From positions 76,821,239 through 76,885,238 of the forward strand of contig CM040430.1 in the NCBI GenBank assembly GCA_022702705.1: 64,000 bases of DNA, given 5' to 3'. Below the pieces are notes generated by a model. The model searched no databases, had not been told where the DNA came from, and saw only the letters and a list, made by a program, of their open reading frames with translations. Position 1 is the first letter of the stretch. Each line of letters starts with the position of its first letter. Shown here piece after piece: positions 21,791 to 34,752 of this stretch. The translations under genes and the position numbers were made by a program. This stretch comes from Papilionanthe hookeriana x Papilionanthe teres (lineage: Eukaryota; Streptophyta; Magnoliopsida; Asparagales; Orchidaceae).

Positions 21791-22743
21791 AGATTTGTTG
21801 CTTTCTTATTAAACTGATTATACTTTGTGATTGAACTGAAAGTACTTCTTAAATACTTATTTAAGACAAGCATTATCAGATCCACAACAATTATTAACAT
21901 ACCAAATGGCCTGATTGAATAGGTAAATTAAGTACAAAGTAATGAATCATCACAAGTGTGGAATAAGAGAAATCTTAAACAATTATAATCCAACACATGA
22001 TTAATTTTTATTATAAGGAGAAAGATAAAGAAAACTACTTAAACTTATGGGGATAACACAACAAAACATGATTTATATTAAGATTCAAGTTTACACAGTA
22101 AAATAAAACTTAAACAAAAATAAAAAGTACTTATCTTAAACTTTTCCCCAAGCAAATTCTTGGAATTTCCTCTGATGACTACTCAACTCTCCTTACACAT
22201 TCACTCCAAGAGATACACACACACACTAGACTCATACACACAAGACCTCCACACCAGACTCTCGACACATACACACACTTTCATGTCTAGCCTCCTAGAA
22301 CACACACTTTCTGGCATGTCTTGACAACTTTTATATTTCTCTCAAAATCCTTAAGAGTCACTTCACATGCCCCTTCAAAATTTGTCCAAATTTGATGCAT
22401 TTAGACAAAAAACGATTCTGGCACCTAGGCTCCCAACTGTGGCGCTTAGGCACTAATCTTCAAGAAGCCCAAAATAATTTCCTAGCGACTAGGCGCCAGC
22501 TGCTAAAATCATGGCTCCGAGATCTCGATTTCATGTACAGGGTTTGGCACCTAAGCGCCAGTTCACTTTGTGCTCCTTTACTCCATTTGACCGCATTTTG
22601 CTCAGTTTTCACTCCTTTTTCTCAAAATCTCTATATCTTATACTTAAATCCAAAGCATTCAAAATACCTTCCATTAAAGTGCAATATCATTAAAATTAAG
22701 CATAAAATGTATATAGAAAACTAGCACATTTTTAGGCTTGTCA
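21791..22743 (-). mobile_element. Partial Athila-like LTR 'E', minus orientation
   Basis: It resembles the minus Athila LTRs in order: the polypyrimidine-rich TCTTTC/CTTCCCC stretch at about 22130-22170, the CACACACA-rich part (22210-22280), GGCGC-type motifs (22420-22560), then AAAGTGCAATATCATTAAAATTAAG near the end. The right terminus is GGCTTGTCA at 22743, giving an LTR start of TGACAAGCC on the minus strand. The left boundary is uncertain. Open frames within it are not gene-like. Confidence 0.6.
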
Positions 22744-24785
22744 GTCAACATAATGAGTTTGATAACTTTTCTTACCTTACATTAATACACACAAAGTCTC
22801 ATATGAAAATATATTATTAAGTGAATTCAATAAGAAAGGTGAGAGAGCTCTATGATCAATAACCCTCTTGTTCAAGATGGGGATTTCTAAATTAAAGCAA
22901 AGTTCTGTATGATTGACTCAGAGACATCCTTCAACACACTATTGGGAAGATCTTAGCTTCATAAACACAGGATCGTGCCTTCCTCTCTCCATCAATGCAT
23001 CAAGAATTGTAGGGAACATACGATATTACTTCAAAGGCGATTTATAACTATTTTCAGTCCATGAAGTTGGAATCTATGGGGCAAGTCAGCCCTTTGGTTC
23101 TATAAATCTAAGTGCAAGCTATGTCATTTGACACTTTCTTTATCAGTATGACTCATTTAAATCTGTATGTTCTCATTTTTTTACTCATTAGTGCTAGAGT
23201 TGTCTTGCTTAGGCACCATCATGATGTGGTCGGGGACTGGCCTCGATTCAGTAAAATGATCTTATTCAAGTTGAATCTTTAGGTTAGTAAGTTTGAGTAA
23301 GGATTATGGTCCCTAGTAGATTCTTTTCTCAGCATAGTTTATTAGAAACCCAACTTTCATTCTTTCTCAGGATCTATCGGCGTTATTGACTAAACTATCC
23401 TCAACAATGGCTGTTAGCTTGACGGAGTATGTCTAATGTACACCATCCAAGCTATCCTGGTGTTAATTATCAGAAATGGAGAGTTAAGAATGTTGTACCA
23501 AGTCTGGTATGAATTAGACTTACCACAGTATAAGGTTTGATGTTTATGCTGAATTATCAGAATTAAAGAACTCAGTATTTTAAACTATTAAATCAAAAAT
23601 TGGACCCAGGCATCTTTTTGAAAGTGTTATTCTATAAAAAACCTTTATTTATTATCTTTCCTCTTCCCAGTTTCGTATGCCTCAGTCTGGTAAAATGTCA
23701 ATTGATTTGGTCAACACCTTGGTTCAATTAGTATAGTGCAAGACTTGTGCAGAACCTCGCTAGAGCAATCATTAAATACCTTAGATTAGTAGGGTTAAAC
23801 CTAGTATAGACTTCAACAGCTTATCACAAGTTTAGTATTCTTGGTCCGTTGATTTTGAAGCAGTCTTGTTTGGGCATCATCACGGTGTAATTAGGTTAAT
23901 TAACCCCGAGCTAAGTATGATTTTTATGTAGATTAATACTTTAGTTTAGTAAGTCTGACTATGGTTATGTCCCCTAACTAATCCTTACTAAATATAAGCC
24001 AACAAACATCGAATATCTTTTCCCTTCACAAGTCCATCAACTGATTGAGTCAGCCAACCTTAACAAAAATTGGCAACTTGGCTAAAGCTTTTGTTGAGCA
24101 GCACTGTGTTACTCTACGTTTTGAGTCATAATTACTAAAGAGTTAGAAATACAATCTCTATGTTTACTGTGGATTGAACATCCTAGGACTACTTGCTTTC
24201 CTCTATGATGAAGGACACTCTTTGTGGAACCATCTTGAATTCTTCCATATTACATTGCTATGTTGAATTACCAAATTTAGTGGAGCAATGCCTTGGTAAA
24301 CAAAAATCAAGTTATGTGACTAGCCTCATGGGAATCTTTCTTGGTTGAGCCACTGAAACCTATATAAACTAAAATGGATTTCCTCTTCCTCACTACTCTT
24401 TGACTCTGTTTCACCATGGTTGATTCACTGGGTTTGCGTCATGTTTATGTATTTTTATTGTGGAGTGAAGCCACTACTTGCTAGTATTAATCATTGGATA
24501 CCCGCAGAAGACCCATTGGAAACCCAATCCCCATGAATAAACTCTAAATTTTGACTAGCTTTAGGTTAGATAAGACTACGCATGGTTTATTTATTCTATT
24601 CTACTCAAAATATTCACTTTGGTTTGAATGTGAGACTCTGTGTTTTTCATCACAAGTACTCAAATTTATCAAATCAGAGCATCCCCTGTGATTAGATCTC
24701 AATTTCAATGTGAATTTATATGATTTTCTATCACAATCTAATTACCTTATTTACCTCTTACGTTGGATGCGAGTCTATAAAATTT
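22744..24785. other. Unassigned sequence, no gene recognised
   Basis: There is no open frame over about 60 codons and no retroelement protein signature on either strand. Two loosely similar segments (about 23215-23345 and 23880-23995) share TTAGTAAGT.TGA.TA.GGTTATG.CCCTA-like words, hinting at an old internal duplication. It may be decayed LTR or internal retroelement sequence. Confidence 0.4.
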
Positions 24786-25000
24786 CCTATCCTAAAGTGT
24801 TTAGACACTCAAATGAATTCCAAACTCTCAAATAAATGCATTCCAGGCCTTCAAACAAATGAATTCCAAATCTTCAAACAAATGAATTCCAAACCCTCAA
24901 AAAAATAATTTTCCAACTACCAAATAAATGAGTTTTAAACCCTAAAACAAATGAATTTCAATCTCTCAAACAAATGAAACTCAAATCCTCAAATAAAATA
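24786..25000. repeat. Short tandem repeat, ~24-26 bp unit
   Basis: About eight diverged copies of a unit like CAAACAAATGAATTCCAAA followed by a TCTTC/CCTC-type tail. The clearest copies are at 24850-24960. Confidence 0.75.
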
Positions 25001-27239
25001 CCTAAACTGTAAATTCTCCAACATAAATTTAAACAAAGATTCCAAAAATTCTTAAAGCATGAAACTTCAAAAACATTGAAATCCTCTAAACCTAAATCAT
25101 AACTCAAATCCTCAAATTATTTCCTAAAATCCATACTTGAACTTTGAACAAAAATAACTTCACCATTATACTTTATCAATCAATTCAGTTAGCATCAATA
25201 TGTGTGTTAAACATTGCAAAGTCCTCCACATATATTGGGGGTTCTTTTTTTACCTCATTTTTCAGTCAACCTTATTTCTCTAGCTTGTATTTAAATTAAA
25301 TATCACTTGAGATGAATCTTGAGTTAAGCCACAATTTAGTAAAAGTGAAATATAATTAAAGCAATATTGAAATAAACTAAAACAAATTCCAAATATAATC
25401 ATCATTAACCAAACTCTAAAAAATGACCTAAATCAGCGTTAATCAACATAAATCTCAATTTCTCTCTCCTAATCACTTTAGGACTCAAAAATTTTTTCTA
25501 AAAGTTGCATGATGCTTATTTCAAAATATAAATATTATGAAAACTAGTTTGATGATTGTTTGACAATTTTTGAGGTAAAATTCTTAAGTTCAAATTTTCA
25601 TGTGTGCATAGTGCTTCAGAAACCGTAAAATCATGATTTTTTCACAAGTCAATACAGTGATCAAAGTTATGTTCTGTAAGTTTTATAACCTTCATAATCA
25701 CATATGAGGAGTATGCAAAATAACTTGAAGATCACTGGTACATACAATTTGGTACTTGGGGTGCTCTTGCATAAAAAATGGTCCCATATAAAAATTTTTC
25801 AGTGAGATATTCTTTTTCCAAATTGAACTTTATCATTATGTCTGTATCATCAAAGTCTTTCAAATGAACCTTTATGTGATCAAGTATCACTTTGTTTGAA
25901 GTCTCGTTGATCTGACGTTAGTTAGGAGAGAAAAAACATTAATTTCAATAATAAAAATGATAATTTATAAATAATTATCTCAAAATGAGCTCAAAATAAA
26001 ATCAACCTTCAACCAAACATAATATAAATTAATAAATCATTAATTTAATCCATTAAAACTAACTAACAGCACCAAACTAGAAACCTACTAATTTTCTCTC
26101 GCTTATGATTTGGCTTACATTGACTTAAAATATGTGAAGGCAGTGTCCACTTTGACCAAATCCAATTTTACAACTAAAATTCTCATACTTTTCATTATAA
26201 ATGAGCCTTAAAATGTCTGGTTGTAACCACCTTATAACCACCTGAGCACTTTAACTTGACACATCTTGGGCTAGAGACCTCCTTTTTTAAAATTGATTGG
26301 ATTAGTGAATTCCTTACTTTGTTTCCTTTGAAATGAGACTCGCTTTCTTTATTTTCCTTAAACACTATAACTACCAAAATTGAAAATTACCAAAGTGGCC
26401 TCCCTTTTTGAAATAATTCCCTCAATGTCTTTCGTAAACTTTTTTGCCTTCTCCCCCATCCAAGACTCTCCTTAACTGCACCCCCCCCCCCCCCCGCTTC
26501 TTCAAACTGTGAATGCCTCATTCCCTCTCCCATTTTTTTTTAATTCTCACCTCTCCCTCTCACCCACCAAAGTTCCCCTAACCCCCTCACTTATTCTCTC
26601 AAATCAAGATACTCTCCTTCCTTTCAACCTCTCTTCTCTTCCTTCCATAATAAAATTAAGACACTCACTCCATTTCCATCCTCTTCTCTTTTCCAAACCG
26701 AGAGGGTAATGAAAACACCATACAAGGAAAGGATAATATCTCTCCCAAGGTAAAAGCAAAAGGTATAAAATTATTTTTCTGCCATCATTTTTCTTTTAGT
26801 TAAATTAAACATCATGTAGACTATAGGGAAGTCATTTCCTTTCTTCTCTCTCAATTCTCTACATGGCTGACCACCCCAGAACTTCCTATCCCATTATCAC
26901 CTTTGGTTGACCACCAAAATAATATATAATTTTGATTGTAAAAATTTGTATTATTATTATTTGAATAGCCCTTGAATTTTTTTTCAATATATGTAACATA
27001 TAATTTTGATTATTTTTTCAATCAAATTATTGAAATAAACCACTAATGAAATATTAATCTTTAAGTGAAAGGAATCTAAATTCTTAAGATACTTGCTCCA
27101 ATAAAAAATTAAAATTTTTATATGTATTTAAGATGTATAAGTCCTACTAGAAATCTAATTTATTAAATTGAATATTTAGGCTAACAACAAATAAATATTG
27201 CCCCAAAATGAAAGAATAATAGTCTTAATCTTTTGATTA
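25001..27239. other. Unassigned AT-rich sequence with a poly-C run
   Basis: No coding or element signature was found. A run of 15 C (26481-26495) stands at the start of a pyrimidine-rich patch (26430-26700) that gives a spurious 66-codon open frame. The rest is AT-rich with stops in all frames. Confidence 0.4.
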
Positions 27240-27900
27240 AAAATTAACTTATTAATGTGTGCCCACTGAGGTTTTTGGAAAGAATTCTGGTAAATATTTA
27301 CCTACTGAGGTTTTTTAGGCAAGTAAAGAAACTTATACCTTTTGAGGATCTTAGCCTTTTAAATTTTTTTGGATCTGTATCCTCTTGGGTTCAATCTTTT
27401 GAGGTTTTTTAGATAACTTGTAACATCTAAGATTTACACATTTTAAATTTTTTGTGAATCTATACATTTTAATGTTTTTAGCCTTCTATTATTTTTTTTA
27501 AGTAATACATACCTTCTGAGGCTTTTAAATTTTTATATATTTTTCAAGAATGTATGTTTTATAAAATTGTTGGCCATTTATGAGTTTTGGTGAAAATGTT
27601 CCAATTGAGGCTTATACCTTCTAAAATTTTTGGAGAATATTTATCTTCTAAAGTTTTTAACCTTTGAGATTTTTATATGTATCAACATCTTTTGAAGCAT
27701 ATAGCTTCTAAGATTTATAAATACAAATATAATTTTTTAGGTTTATGGCTTTTAAGATTTTTTGTTTTATAAATCTGAGACTTATAAGTTCTTATGTAGA
27801 CTAGGATTTTCTTAAGTGTAACTCTCCTAAAATCTTTTTAGGGATGACTCTATTCACTATTAACTTGTCATAAAGGATATTTCTTGGGGATACCTTTTAG
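27240..27900. repeat. Degenerate repeats of a CTTCTGAGGTTTTT-like motif
   Basis: Variants such as CCACTGAGGTTTTTGG, CCTACTGAGGTTTTTTAGG, CCTTTTGAGGATCTTAG, CCTTCTGAGGCTTTTAA and CTTCTAAAATTTTTGG recur every 40-70 bases. This suggests an old, decayed tandem array. Confidence 0.5.
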
Positions 27901-29022
27901 GATCTATGAGTATAGACTTTGGCTGCCACTTATCCTCCATATTAACTAATAACTTCTTATTAAGGTTGGCTCATGAGAATGCCTTCACAATAATTTCATA
28001 AGTTATGATGTTATTTATTAAAACTACATTGATGATAAAAAATATTAACCTCACTTTTGTTAGGTTATATCCTAAATCGACATCCATGAACAGGAATGTC
28101 CTAAATCATCCAAATTGGCTCATAATCCTAGGAATTCTTTTACAAGTCCTAAAAACCACCATGATCTTCAATTCAATCTTAAGGAGGAAGTCTACCAACA
28201 TTGACTCCTTGAACCCACCAGGGATCCGCAAACCCTAAAACTTATACCAAGCCTTAATATGTCCTCTTTTGACCTCAAAATTGACTGACACCATCGACAA
28301 ACCAAATAAATGATGGTACAACCTGCTTTGAACTACTCTTGGCCAAATTAATCATTTGATCAATCATGCGCCCCATGATCAACATATTGACCATTTGGAC
28401 AAACCAACCCCATATTGCTCATACATTGACCATATGGCCAACTCAACACGACATGATCAATTTCATACCCAAATAAGCTCAAACGGTTAACCTTAGGGAA
28501 CAGACTTAATTAATTAATTAATTAGCAAAAATTCTCACATGATGAACCTTAGCCCACAAGCCACGGCAACCCAAGCCCGTCCATGACATCAAAGCCCAAA
28601 AACATTCATGGCCCATCATTTTCAGGTCGTCCATGACCCTATAAGGCCCGTCATAGCATGGAAACTCATTAAATACTTTAGATCACTCAAGAGTCACTAT
28701 TTTTTTACTTTTCCAAGTCATCAAGAGGGGAGGGGTATATGGCATCTTGCTTGGATTCCACTTTATATCCCCTTTATCCAGGATAAGAAGGTCAAGCCAG
28801 CTCACATCTGAGTTGTTCATCCACATCACCATGTCTCCAATAGAAAGAAAGTCATGCCCTAGCCGACTTCTTCACCATGCTTAAGCTAATGATGGGCACA
28901 CCATAAGAAAAGGGGGATTGATTATCCACAGCCGAAATTTATCCCCTTAGCTTCTCTGAGCCTTCCTGCTCCACCTTCCACCTTCTCCAATCAATCCAGA
29001 GCTCACCCATGGCCTCCAATGG

Positions 29023-29031
29023 CTATAAAAA
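29023..29031 (+). promoter_or_regulatory. TATA box of LTR-B (plus strand)
   Basis: CTATAAAAA, at the same place relative to surrounding LTR sequence as the minus-strand CTATAAATA at 3081-3089. Confidence 0.55.
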
Positions 29032-30369
29032 GGCCATAACCGAAAGCTCCCAAGAAAACTATAACCATAGAGAGAGTCCTTAAACCTTGCCACACTCAAT
29101 TAATCCCCCATAGTTTCAGCCCTTAAAATCCATTAAGAAACCTCAATTTCATGCCTGAAAACCATGAAAAATTTTCATGTTGAAATAAACCTCTATGAAA
29201 CTTCTACCTAAACCTTCTAAAAGCTTTCCTGGGCTTCATGAATAATATCCCAATCAAAATTGGCCTTTCTCGCATGCTTCAACCCATTCCAAGCTGAAAC
29301 CGTATCACCATTTTCAGCTAGAACATACCCTAGCACAATTTCATCTCAAATTTGACTAAGGAGAAGCTTTGTAAGGACCAGGCGATCGTTTTAGTCAAGC
29401 TCAATTAAGGTTGCATCTCTCGAGACCAGTTATGTGCCTTGAACTCTAAAATTGAGCTCGGTTTTGAACCTCTATGAACAAAAATGTCACACAGTGTATA
29501 AGTAATTGTACATATGTGTTCTCCTTACTTTCGAAACAAATTCCATGAGATTCCAGGAGAATCGAGGGAGATATTCTTATTTGATCATGAACAGCTCTCG
29601 AGTTAACGTCTCGTATGTATGATGACCCAATGCCGTCCATTTCTAAAATGGACGGTAAGGATTAAATCAAACAAACGCGTTGCAAAGGGGAGAACATGGG
29701 ATCAATGCCTCCGCGGATGCTTGCTTGAAAAGCCCGGCATATTAGACACCATCGTGTGGAGCTCCAAGGAATTTTAGGACCTGGGATTTTTTATTTAGTT
29801 AATTCCATAAAATTCTAATAAAATTAGAAAACCATAACTTAGCAAGGAAAAATCATAAAAATAAAACAAAAATATCCCTGGATTCAGCAAACCAAAGGGA
29901 AAGTAATAAAAATAAAAAAAAATTAATAATTTATATTTAATTTTTACATAATTAATTACTCTCTGAAGTAATTTTATTATTAAAAACTAGTTATAAATCC
30001 AAAAACTACAAAATTAACAGGGGTCAATCCTTTTATCCTTGAGAGCATTCCCTCATTTTTCCAAGGTTAGGAAAAATCCACAAGATAAAATTGACCAATT
30101 TTTACCAAATTTTGTAATTATTTTCAAAAATAATTATAAAAAATCAAAAATTGGCAATTAAAATTGAAATTAGTTACAAAATCCTTGGAAATTAATTTAA
30201 TGACTAAAACCAATTTTCTAATCCTTTTAATGGTTTAAAATTATAACTTAAACCTTTAGGGGTTTAATTTGCAAATTTAAAATTTATAATTTAACCCAAA
30301 GAATTTAGTTTGGAGCATGTGACATAAAATTGATCTATTTTGGAAATAAAGTTAGGGTTAAATATTGAG
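29032..30369 (+). other. LTR-B transcribed region before the satellite
   Basis: This holds no gene. It has a CpG-containing patch at 29640-29760, then AT-rich sequence resembling the 1920-2270 part of the inverted copy. A 64-codon minus-strand open frame at 29446-29640 is within LTR sequence. Confidence 0.5.
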
Positions 30370-32000
30370 TCCAAACAGTGTAGTCTAGTCCTAAGCTCTG
30401 AGTCTAGGTTATCCTAAACCCTGATTAAGTCTAAACCCCATTAGACCTAATCTAACCCCTTAAGCCTTACTTAAATTAGGCTTAGGTACATCGTTAACCC
30501 TGATTATGTTTAAACCCCATTAGACCTAACATATTCCCTTAAGTCTTACTTAAATTAGGCTTAAGAACATCTTAAACCCTCATTAAGTCTGAACCACGTT
30601 AGACTTAATTAAGACCTTAAACCTTACTTAAATTAGGATTAAGCAACATGAAATTCTAATTAAGTCTAAAGCACATCAGACTTAATTAATCTCTTAAGCC
30701 TTACTTAAATTAGGCATAAGTACATCTTAAACCCTGAATAGGTCTAAACTCCATTGGATCTAATCTAACCCTTAAACCTTACTTAAATTAGGCTTAAGTA
30801 CATCACTAACCCTGATTAGGTCTAAATCCCATTAGACATAATCTAACCGATTAAGCCTTACTTAAATTAAGCTTAATTACATCCTTAACCATGATTAGGT
30901 ATAAACCCCATTAAACCTAATCTAATCCATTAAGTTTTACTTAAATTAGGTTTATGTACATCCTAAACCTTGATTAAGCCTAAACCCCATTAGACTTAAT
31001 CAAAACCTTAAACCTTACTTAAATTAGGTTTAAGCAACATTAAATCCTAATTAAGTCTAAACAATATTAGACTTAATTAATCTCTTAAGCCATACTTAAA
31101 TAAGGCTTAAGTACATCTTAAACCTTAATTAGGTCTAACCCTAATAAGACCTAATTAATTCTTTGATCCTTAACTAAATTAGGCTTAATTAATCTTTAAA
31201 CCCTAATTATTTTGAATTCTAATTAGAACTAATTACACCTTTAAGCCTTGCTTTATTAGGTTTAATCAACATTTAGACCCTGATTAGGTCTAACTCTAAT
31301 TAGACCTAATTAAACCTTTAAGCCTTACCTAAATTAGGCTTAATTACCTTTAAATCCTAATTATGTCTAACCCTAATTTGACCTAATTAAACCTTTAATC
31401 CTTATCGAAATTAGGCTTAATTAATCTTAAACCTTAATTAGGTCTAAACCTAATTAAGCCTAATTAAACCTTTAAGCTTTAGCTAAATTAGGCATAATTA
31501 AACTTTAGACCCTAATTAGTTCTAACCTTGATTGGACTTAATTAAATGTTTAAAACTTACCTAGATTATGCTTAATTAACCTTTAAACCCACCTAATTAA
31601 ATATTTATGCTTTACCTAAATTAGGCTTAATTAAACTTTAAATCCTAATTAGGTATAACCCTAATTAAACCTTTAAGCCTTACCAAAATTAGGATTAATT
31701 AACTTTTAAACCTTAATTAGGTCTAACCCTAGTTAGACCTAATTAATTTTTTAAGCCTTACCTAAATTAGGCATAATTAACCTTTAAACCTTAATTAGGT
31801 CTACCTTAATTATGTCTAACCACAATTAGATATAATTAAACTCTTATGCCTCACTTAAATTTGGCTTAAGTAACTCTTAACACTAATTAAGTCTAAATCA
31901 TATTTGACTTAATTAATCTCTTAAGCCTTACTTAAATTAAGCTTAATTAACATTAAATTATAATCAAGTCTAATTCATACAAGACTTATTAGGTTTAATG
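30370..32000. repeat. Tandem palindromic array of LTR-B (+)
   Basis: About 20 or more copies of a roughly 75-80-bp unit, with the same inverted-repeat words as the 334-1905 array (AATTAGGTCTAA / TTAGACCTAATT and TTAAGCCTTA / TAGGCTTAA) on the opposite strand. The copies have drifted more than those of the left array. Confidence 0.85.
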
Positions 32001-32660
32001 CAATCTCAAGTCTTATTCAAGCCAACCATAAGCCTTAACTAAATTAAGCTTAACTTCAATTCTTCAGCTTAAACTTTTAAACCTTATGTTTAACCTGAAT
32101 TGAACCTAAGTAACCTTAAACCTTAGGTTCAACATAAATTAAACCTGTCACCTTAAACCTTAGGTTTAACCTAAATTGAACCTAAGTGACCATAAACCTT
32201 AGGTTCAACCTAAGTGACCTTAAATTTTAGGTTCAATCAAAATTGAACCTAAGTAACCCTAAACCTTATAATCAACCTAAATTGAATATAAGTCACCTTA
32301 AACCTTAGGTTCAACCTAAATTGAACCCCAAGTCACCTTATACCAACCTAAATTGAACCTAAGTGACCCTAAACCTTGGCTTCAAACTAAATTGAAACTA
32401 ATATACCTTATGTCTTAGGTCCAACCTAAATTGAATCTAAGTCAACATAGACCATAGATTCATCCCAAATTATTACTAAGTCACCTTAAACCTTAGTTTC
32501 AAATTTTAGGTTCCGCTAAAATTTAACTTAAGTAACCTTTACCCTTGGATTTAACCCAACTTGGACCTAGATCAATCTATCTTTAAACTCAATTGAACTT
32601 AAATTAATCTTTGAATTCAAACCAACTAAACTTAAAGTTTAGGTTTCAAACTACATTCAA
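32001..32660. repeat. Second tandem array adjoining the LTR-B satellite
   Basis: A related but distinct unit of roughly 40-45 bp, with CCTTAGGTTCAACCTAAATT and GAACCTAAGTCACC as core words, is repeated about 12-15 times. It also has an internal inverted repeat (TTAGGTT / AACCTAA). Confidence 0.75.
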
Positions 32661-33268
32661 CCTAAATCTTAGTTTAATCTATCAACCTACCGACAGAAAA
32701 ATCAAAATCAACTAGACAAAAAATTCACCTTAAAACACAAATGACTTAAATTCATCCTAAAAGACATTAAAACTTAAAATTGAACCTTTTTGGAGGAGAT
32801 AACCCTATAAAATATCTTCCAGTCATTTGTGGCTAATCAAACCGCAAACCTAATGACTCGGGATGACGAAATAGTGGGATCTTGATTAGGTCATCCCAAA
32901 CAAAAATAAATAAAAGAACAAAAATAACAAAAGCTAAATTGGTTAATAAATCATAAACAACCTAAAATTTTTTAACCCCTAAAATTTGAAAAAGACACTA
33001 AAACTTAAATGAAACCCTAATGAACAAAGATCATAGAATACAACTTGAAACTCCAAAGTTCAGATCTATGTAGATCTCTTGGATGACACAATCTGTGGTT
33101 GCAAATAAGAATCTTCAGGTCCTTGTTTGAATACCTTTCTGAATAAGTAGATCTGAGTACCCTGACGGTCCTAGGATGAAGAAACCATAGAAATCTTAAT
33201 GGAGTCGTCTTAAAATTAAAAGTCTTTAGGAAGAGAGTATAATTACCTATGAGCTTGACTTTTGAGTA

Positions 33269-34727
33269 CAACAACAACAACAACAAAGCCTTAATCCCAC
33301 TAAGTGGGGTCGGCTACATGAATCCTCTTTCTCCATTGCGTCCTATTTAGTGTCAAATTTTCGTTTAATTCTAATAAATTAAGATCATTTTTTATGCAAT
33401 AAGCCCAAGTTTTCCTAGGTCTACCTCTGCCTTTCTTAACATAAGTTGTATTTAAAACATCTATTCTCCTAATTGGATCATCAGGTGGTCGACGTTTAAT
33501 GTGACCAAACCATCTAAGGAGACTCTCTCTAATTTTATCTGTCACTGGTGCAACACCAACCCTATTACGGATATAATCATTTTGCATCTTGTCTCTAAGT
33601 GTAAAGCCACTCATCCACCTAATCATTCTCATCTCGGCAACACTTAACTTAACATTATGCTTCTCTTTTAAAGGCCAACATTCAGCACCATAGAGCATTG
33701 AAGGTCTCACCACCATCTTATAAAATTTTCCTTTCAGTCTAAGCGGTACTTTTCTATCACATAATAGGTTGGATGCATTCCTCCACTTCAACCAACCAAC
33801 CTGAATTCTACTATTAACATCCCCATCTATATCACCATCGCTTTGAACAATGGACCCGAGATATCTAAATCGTTCACACCTTTTAATAATTTGATCACCC
33901 AAAGTTACACTTCTGTCACTAGACCTACTATTACTAAAATTACATTTCATGTATTCAGTTTTAGTTCTACTCAAACGAAGACCTTTAGACTCCAATGTAG
34001 GCCTCCATAATTTAAGATTTTCTTGGACTTTTTCTCTTATATTATCCACAAGGAGGATATCATCAGCAAAAAGCATACACCAAGGTACATCCTCCTGTAA
34101 ATGCCTAGTAAGACCATCCATAAATAATGCAAAAAGATATGGGCTTAAAGCCGATCCTTGATGTAAACCAACAGAAATAGTAAAATATTTGGTCAATCCT
34201 CCTTCAGTTCAAACACATGTAACAGCTCTAGCATAGATATCTTTAATGACTTAAATATAAGTCATATCAACACATTTCTTCTCAAGGAGTCTCCAAAGAA
34301 CATCTCTAGGAACCTTATCATAAGATTTTTCTAAATCAAAAAAAATCAAATGTAGATCCTCCATATTAACTCTGTACTTCTCCATCAGACCTCTCAATAA
34401 ATGTATAGCTTCCATGGTAGACCTGCTCGACATAAATCCAAATTGATTATGAGAAACCTTCATAATACGTCTAAACCTATGTTCAATTACCCTCTCTCAT
34501 AATTTTAAAGTATGACACATCAATTTAATTCCTCTATAATTTGCACACTCTTGTGCATCACCTTTATTCTTAAAAATGGGGATCAAAATGCTCTTTCTCC
34601 ACTTCTCAGGCATCTTTTTAGTTTTTAAAATAATATTAAAAAGTTTAGTAAGCCAGGAAACCCCCAAATCACCTAAACATTTCCACACTTCAATTGGGAT
34701 ATCATCAGGTCCTACAGACTTTCCCCC
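33269..34727 (-). mobile_element. RTE-type LINE, 5' part removed
   Basis: On the minus strand the element ends in a (TTG)n tail (plus-strand (CAA)n, 33269-33286), preceded by the 3' block GTAGCCGACCCCACTTAGTG. This is the characteristic 3' end of plant RTE-clade non-LTR retrotransposons. Reverse-transcriptase reading fills the rest. The 5' side stops at 34727, exactly where the plus Tat LTR starts, so the missing part was either separated by that insertion or truncated before it. Confidence 0.9.
33300..34727 (-). pseudogene. Reverse transcriptase of the RTE LINE (C-terminal part)
   Basis: Fragments in order: GPDDIPIEVWKCLGDLG (about 34715-34665), IPIFKNKGDAQECANYRGI, then after a frame change NQFGFMSSRSTMEAI and FFDLEKSYDKVPRD (34463-34251). 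The longest open part (34196-33300, 298 codons) has GLHQGSALSPYLFALFMD and the catalytic FADDILLVD, then ESKGLRLSRTKTEYM and the C-terminal RWFGHIKRRP and WRKRIHVADPT. The first aspartate motif (FDLEKSYDKV) and the second (FADD) are both present. At least two frame breaks (about 34496-34463 and 34250-34196) inactivate it. The endonuclease domain is absent from the window. Confidence 0.92.
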
Positions 34728-34731
34728 TGTT

Positions 34732-34752
34732 GACCTCATTTTTGATGAGGTC
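34732..34752 (+). repeat. LTR 5'-terminal hairpin (Tat +)
   Basis: A perfect 8-bp stem, GACCTCAT (34732-34739) with ATGAGGTC (34745-34752), around the loop TTTTG, four bases inside the LTR start. Confidence 0.8.

Larger units (their letters stand above)
28043..33268 (+). mobile_element. Tat-like LTR 'LTR-B', plus orientation, decayed
   Basis: This is the inverted homologue of 334-4841. It starts at about 28043 with a mutated terminus (TATTAACCTCACTTTTGTTAGG against TGTTGACCTCACTTTTGTGAGG). AGGAAGTCTACCAACATTGAC (about 28184) matches the other copy, a TTGACC/TGATCA-rich U3 follows, then TATA box 29023-29031, the transcribed part and satellite arrays (30370-32660). The rest of its 3' side was interrupted by the RTE element at 33269. 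The sequence 32661-33268 is non-coding LTR. Confidence 0.7.

Noticed and set aside
26481..26709. Poly-C run followed by a Ser/Pro/Leu-rich frame
   Set aside because: Pyrimidine-rich simple sequence; no start context or conservation evidence.
29446..29640. 64-codon minus-strand frame
   Set aside because: Inside the LTR-B transcribed region, with no counterpart in the inverted copy.
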